A DNA stretch of 16,751 nucleotides from Allosphingosinicella sp. (GTDB lineage Bacteria; Pseudomonadota; Alphaproteobacteria; Sphingomonadales; Sphingomonadaceae). Of this stretch, positions 14,820 through 16,751 are shown piece after piece. The stretch spans positions 1 through 16,751 of the forward strand of contig JASLBD010000060.1 in NCBI GenBank assembly GCA_030146745.1, given 5' to 3'. Both the position numbers and the translations under genes were made by a program. The notes under the pieces are model-generated. The model saw only the letters and a list, made by a program, of their open reading frames with translations. It had not been told where the DNA came from and did no database searches. How positions within the stretch are numbered: the stretch's first letter is position 1; every line of letters begins with the position of its first letter.

Positions 14820-16751
14820 TTAGGAGGCGTGTTCCGAGACGCGGTCATCCGCGCTCGCGGCGGGGGCGGGCTTCGGCGTGCCGGAACGGAGGGGTTCGGA
14901 GGGCGCCGGGCTCAGGGTGGCGGCGTAAGCCGCGATGGTCGGAGCCTCGTACAGGCGGCCGATCTTGAGCTTGAGGCCGAGGCGCTTGCGCAGGCGGGCG
15001 TTCATCCGCGCCGCGGCGATCGAATCCCCGCCGATCTCGAAGAAATTGTCGTGCCGCCCGACGCTGGGCAGGTCCAGTACCTCGGCCCAGACCGAAGCGA
15101 GCGCCTGCTCGACCGGGCCTTCGGGCCGCTCCGTCGACTCCGCCCGCGCAATCGCTTCGTCGCCTCGCGCCATCGACGAAAGGACATTGGCTATCAGGGC
15201 GGCAAAGGCCTTGAGCGTGCCGGCCTCGTAGAGGTCGCGACGACCCGAGACCGCGCCCTCGATCACCCCGGTCGCCGGTGAGGCCTGGAAGGTGACGGTG
15301 AGCGGGAAGCTGTTCTCGGCGAAACCGGTGCGGCCCTCGATCAAGTCGGCGACGTCGAGGCCGCTCTCCGCGACGCTCCTGTAGATGTGGAACTGAGTGA
15401 AGTTGAAGAGCACTTCGAACGGGGGTTTGCCGCCATTGGCCCGAACGAGGGCGGGATAGGGATAGGCTTTCAGGGGCTCCAATCCGCACTCTTCCGCGAA
15501 GGTCCTGCGGATCAGCTCGGCCCAGGACCCGGAGGCGGCGGGGACCGTGGCCGGCAAGGTGTTGAGGAAGAGGCCGATCACGCCGGCGCCATCGGCGGCC
15601 GCTGGCCGGGCATGTACCGCGACTCCCGTGGTTACGGTCGCTTCCCCCGTCGCCAGTGCAATCGCCCTGAGCTCGGCTGCCAGAAGCACCGATTTCAGCG
15701 GAACCTGGAGCTGGCGCGCCAGGGCGGACAGCCGGCGAGCGACCTCGGCGGGAATATCGATTCCGACATGCCGCTGGACCTCGCCCTCATGGACCTCCAA
15801 GTCGGCTTCGCGGGAGCTTTCGCGGAGGATCCCGGGAAGGCGGGTGCTCGCCGCCTTGCCAAGACGGTCGCGCCACTGTCGCTCGATGCCGGCGTCCGCG
15901 AGGGCCGTCACTTCGGCCAGGACGGCGTCCGCGTAGCGCGTCCGAACCGGGGCGGACGGAAGCGGAGCCGATCCCTTCAGGAGCCGCTCGTAGCGGAGCA
16001 GAAGCTCGCTGACGAGCGTCGCCTCGCTCCACCCGTCGAGAACCGCGTGATGAAAGCTGAGGGCGAGTCGGAACTCGCTGCCGGAGACGGTCAGAACCGT
16101 CATTCGAAGCCAGGGCCATTCCTCTTCGGAAAAGCCTCGAGCCGCTTCCGCGCCGACCCATTCGCTTACGCGCCGACGCTGCTCGTCCGCATCGACATCC
16201 TCCAGGGCCTCGATCGTTAGGCCGATCTCGCCGTCCGCGTAGACGAGCTGGAGGGGGGTCTGGAAATCGGCGACGCTGATCCGGGTGCGGAGCACCTCGT
16301 GGCGCTCGACGAGCTGAGCCACGGCCGACCGGAAAGCCGACTCCTCGAAACGCCGCCTGATCGTGTAGACGACGACGTCGTTGTAGAGCGTGCTGCCCTC
16401 GTGCAGTTCGGCATGGTAGACCATTCCGAGCTGCAACTGGCCCAGCGGATAGGCGTCGACGACGCCTTTGGGTAATATCTCGCGAAGCTCCGGCGCGATC
16501 ATCGAGAAGGGTTCCGCGTGGCGCGGCCCGCGATCGTCGCAATGCTCCGTCGCCCTCGCGATCGAGGCCAGCCGGGCGACGCTCTGGCGTTCGTAAAGCT
16601 CCTTGACCGTGAACTCGACCCCGCGCTCCTGCGCCCGGGCCTTGATCTGGATGCTGAGGATGGAGTCTCCGCCGAGCTCGAAGAAGTTGTCGTGTCGTCC
16701 GACCTTGGGCACTCCGAGCACTTCGGCCCAGACGGCGGCGAGCGCTTCCTC
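14820..16751 (-). CDS. NRPS, C-terminal part: PCP-C-PCP with no adenylation domain (N-terminus off the right edge)
   Basis: 643 residues are visible; the frame is open through the right edge, so the start is outside. First PCP: AAVWAEVLGVPKVGRHDN, FFELGGDSI (Ser at visible residue 30). Condensation domain, about 85-525: AYPLGQLQLGMVYHAEL, active site HHAVLDGWS (234-242), and FNFTQFH (449-455), the same subtype as C2 of the downstream NRPS. A linker of only about 20 residues follows where an A domain of ~500 would be expected. Second PCP: SVWAEVLDLPSVGRHDN, FFEIGGDSI (Ser577). The chain ends with a Pro/Ala/Ser-rich tail of 30 residues (PAPSEPLRSGTPKP), a possible docking or spacer segment. Downstream, the next NRPS begins with a C domain, so the second PCP probably donates to it. 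Whether the hidden N-terminus holds an A domain cannot be seen. Confidence 0.9.
   Translation of the reverse strand, partial: EEALAAVWAEVLGVPKVGRHDNFFELGGDSILSIQIKARAQERGVEFTVKELYERQSVARLASIARATEHCDDRGPRHAEPFSMIAPELREILPKGVVDAYPLGQLQLGMVYHAELHEGSTLYNDVVVYTIRRRFEESAFRSAVAQLVERHEVLRTRISVADFQTPLQLVYADGEIGLTIEALEDVDADEQRRRVSEWVGAEAARGFSEEEWPWLRMTVLTVSGSEFRLALSFHHAVLDGWSEATLVSELLLRYERLLKGSAPLPSAPVRTRYADAVLAEVTALADAGIERQWRDRLGKAASTRLPGILRESSREADLEVHEGEVQRHVGIDIPAEVARRLSALARQLQVPLKSVLLAAELRAIALATGEATVTTGVAVHARPAAADGAGVIGLFLNTLPATVPAASGSWAELIRRTFAEECGLEPLKAYPYPALVRANGGKPPFEVLFNFTQFHIYRSVAESGLDVADLIEGRTGFAENSFPLTVTFQASPATGVIEGAVSGRRDLYEAGTLKAFAALIANVLSSMARGDEAIARAESTERPEGPVEQALASVWAEVLDLPSVGRHDNFFEIGGDSIAAARMNARLRKRLGLKLKIGRLYEAPTIAAYAATLSPAPSEPLRSGTPKPAPAASADDRVSEHAS
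15087..15179 (-). other. C-to-PCP junction lacking any A domain
   Basis: Between the end of the condensation domain and helix 1 of the following carrier (SMARGDEAIARAESTERPEG) there are about 20-25 residues of charged linker. An extending NRPS module normally has an A domain of about 500 residues here. No A-domain motif remains, and the frame is intact on both sides, so the module is C-PCP by design or by complete in-frame loss. Confidence 0.8.

Noticed and set aside
1..16751. CRISPR arrays, tRNA or rRNA genes, insertion sequences, phage attachment sites
   Set aside because: I saw no regularly spaced repeats, cloverleaf-like sequence, transposase-like frame or terminal inverted repeats. A covariance-model scan would settle small RNAs.

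Overview
The window is about two-thirds GC by eye and holds seven protein genes plus one partial gene, all read from the minus strand. It is an accessory biosynthetic locus centred on a non-ribosomal peptide synthetase (NRPS) assembly line. The secretion adaptor at the left end has an inner-membrane anchor, so the host is Gram-negative. The high GC, dense operon and gene families suggest a proteobacterium, possibly a sphingomonad or xanthomonad-like organism, but nothing here fixes the genus. No tRNA, rRNA, CRISPR array, transposase or integrase was seen.

In order of transcription (right to left): (i) 16751-14820, the C-terminal end of an NRPS with domains PCP-C-PCP; (ii) 14805-9682, an NRPS with domains C-(A remnant)-PCP-C-(A remnant)-PCP; (iii) 9685-8786, a stand-alone thioesterase; (iv) 8789-7191, a CmlA-type diiron beta-hydroxylase with a metallo-beta-lactamase fold; (v) 7134-6847, a small two-helix membrane protein of unknown function; (vi) 6844-2588, a large FkbM methyltransferase / FkbH glyceryl transferase / PCP / C fusion; (vii) 2308-1280, a membrane di-iron hydroxylase of the sterol desaturase / fatty acid hydroxylase superfamily; (viii) 1056-1, an HlyD/CvaA-type export adaptor that runs off the left edge. 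Genes i to vi overlap or nearly touch (two ATGA overlaps, a 2-nt gap, a 14-nt gap, a 57-nt gap) and look like one operon. The hydroxylase follows a 279-nt gap, and a possible terminator separates it from the exporter gene.

The striking feature is that none of the five carrier-protein domains has a working adenylation (A) domain beside it. One C-PCP unit has no A domain at all. The other two carry in-frame remnants that have lost the catalytic motifs: one of roughly 110 residues, the other near full length but degenerate. Monomers must therefore be loaded in trans, by an A domain outside the window, or by other chemistry. One such chemistry is present: the FkbH domain, whose family loads glyceryl units from 1,3-bisphosphoglycerate onto carrier proteins. 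My reading (inference) is a glycerate-containing or glycerate-primed, possibly O-methylated, beta-hydroxylated and perhaps lipid-like peptide, released by the thioesterase or by a terminal condensation domain. The product cannot be named from the sequence.
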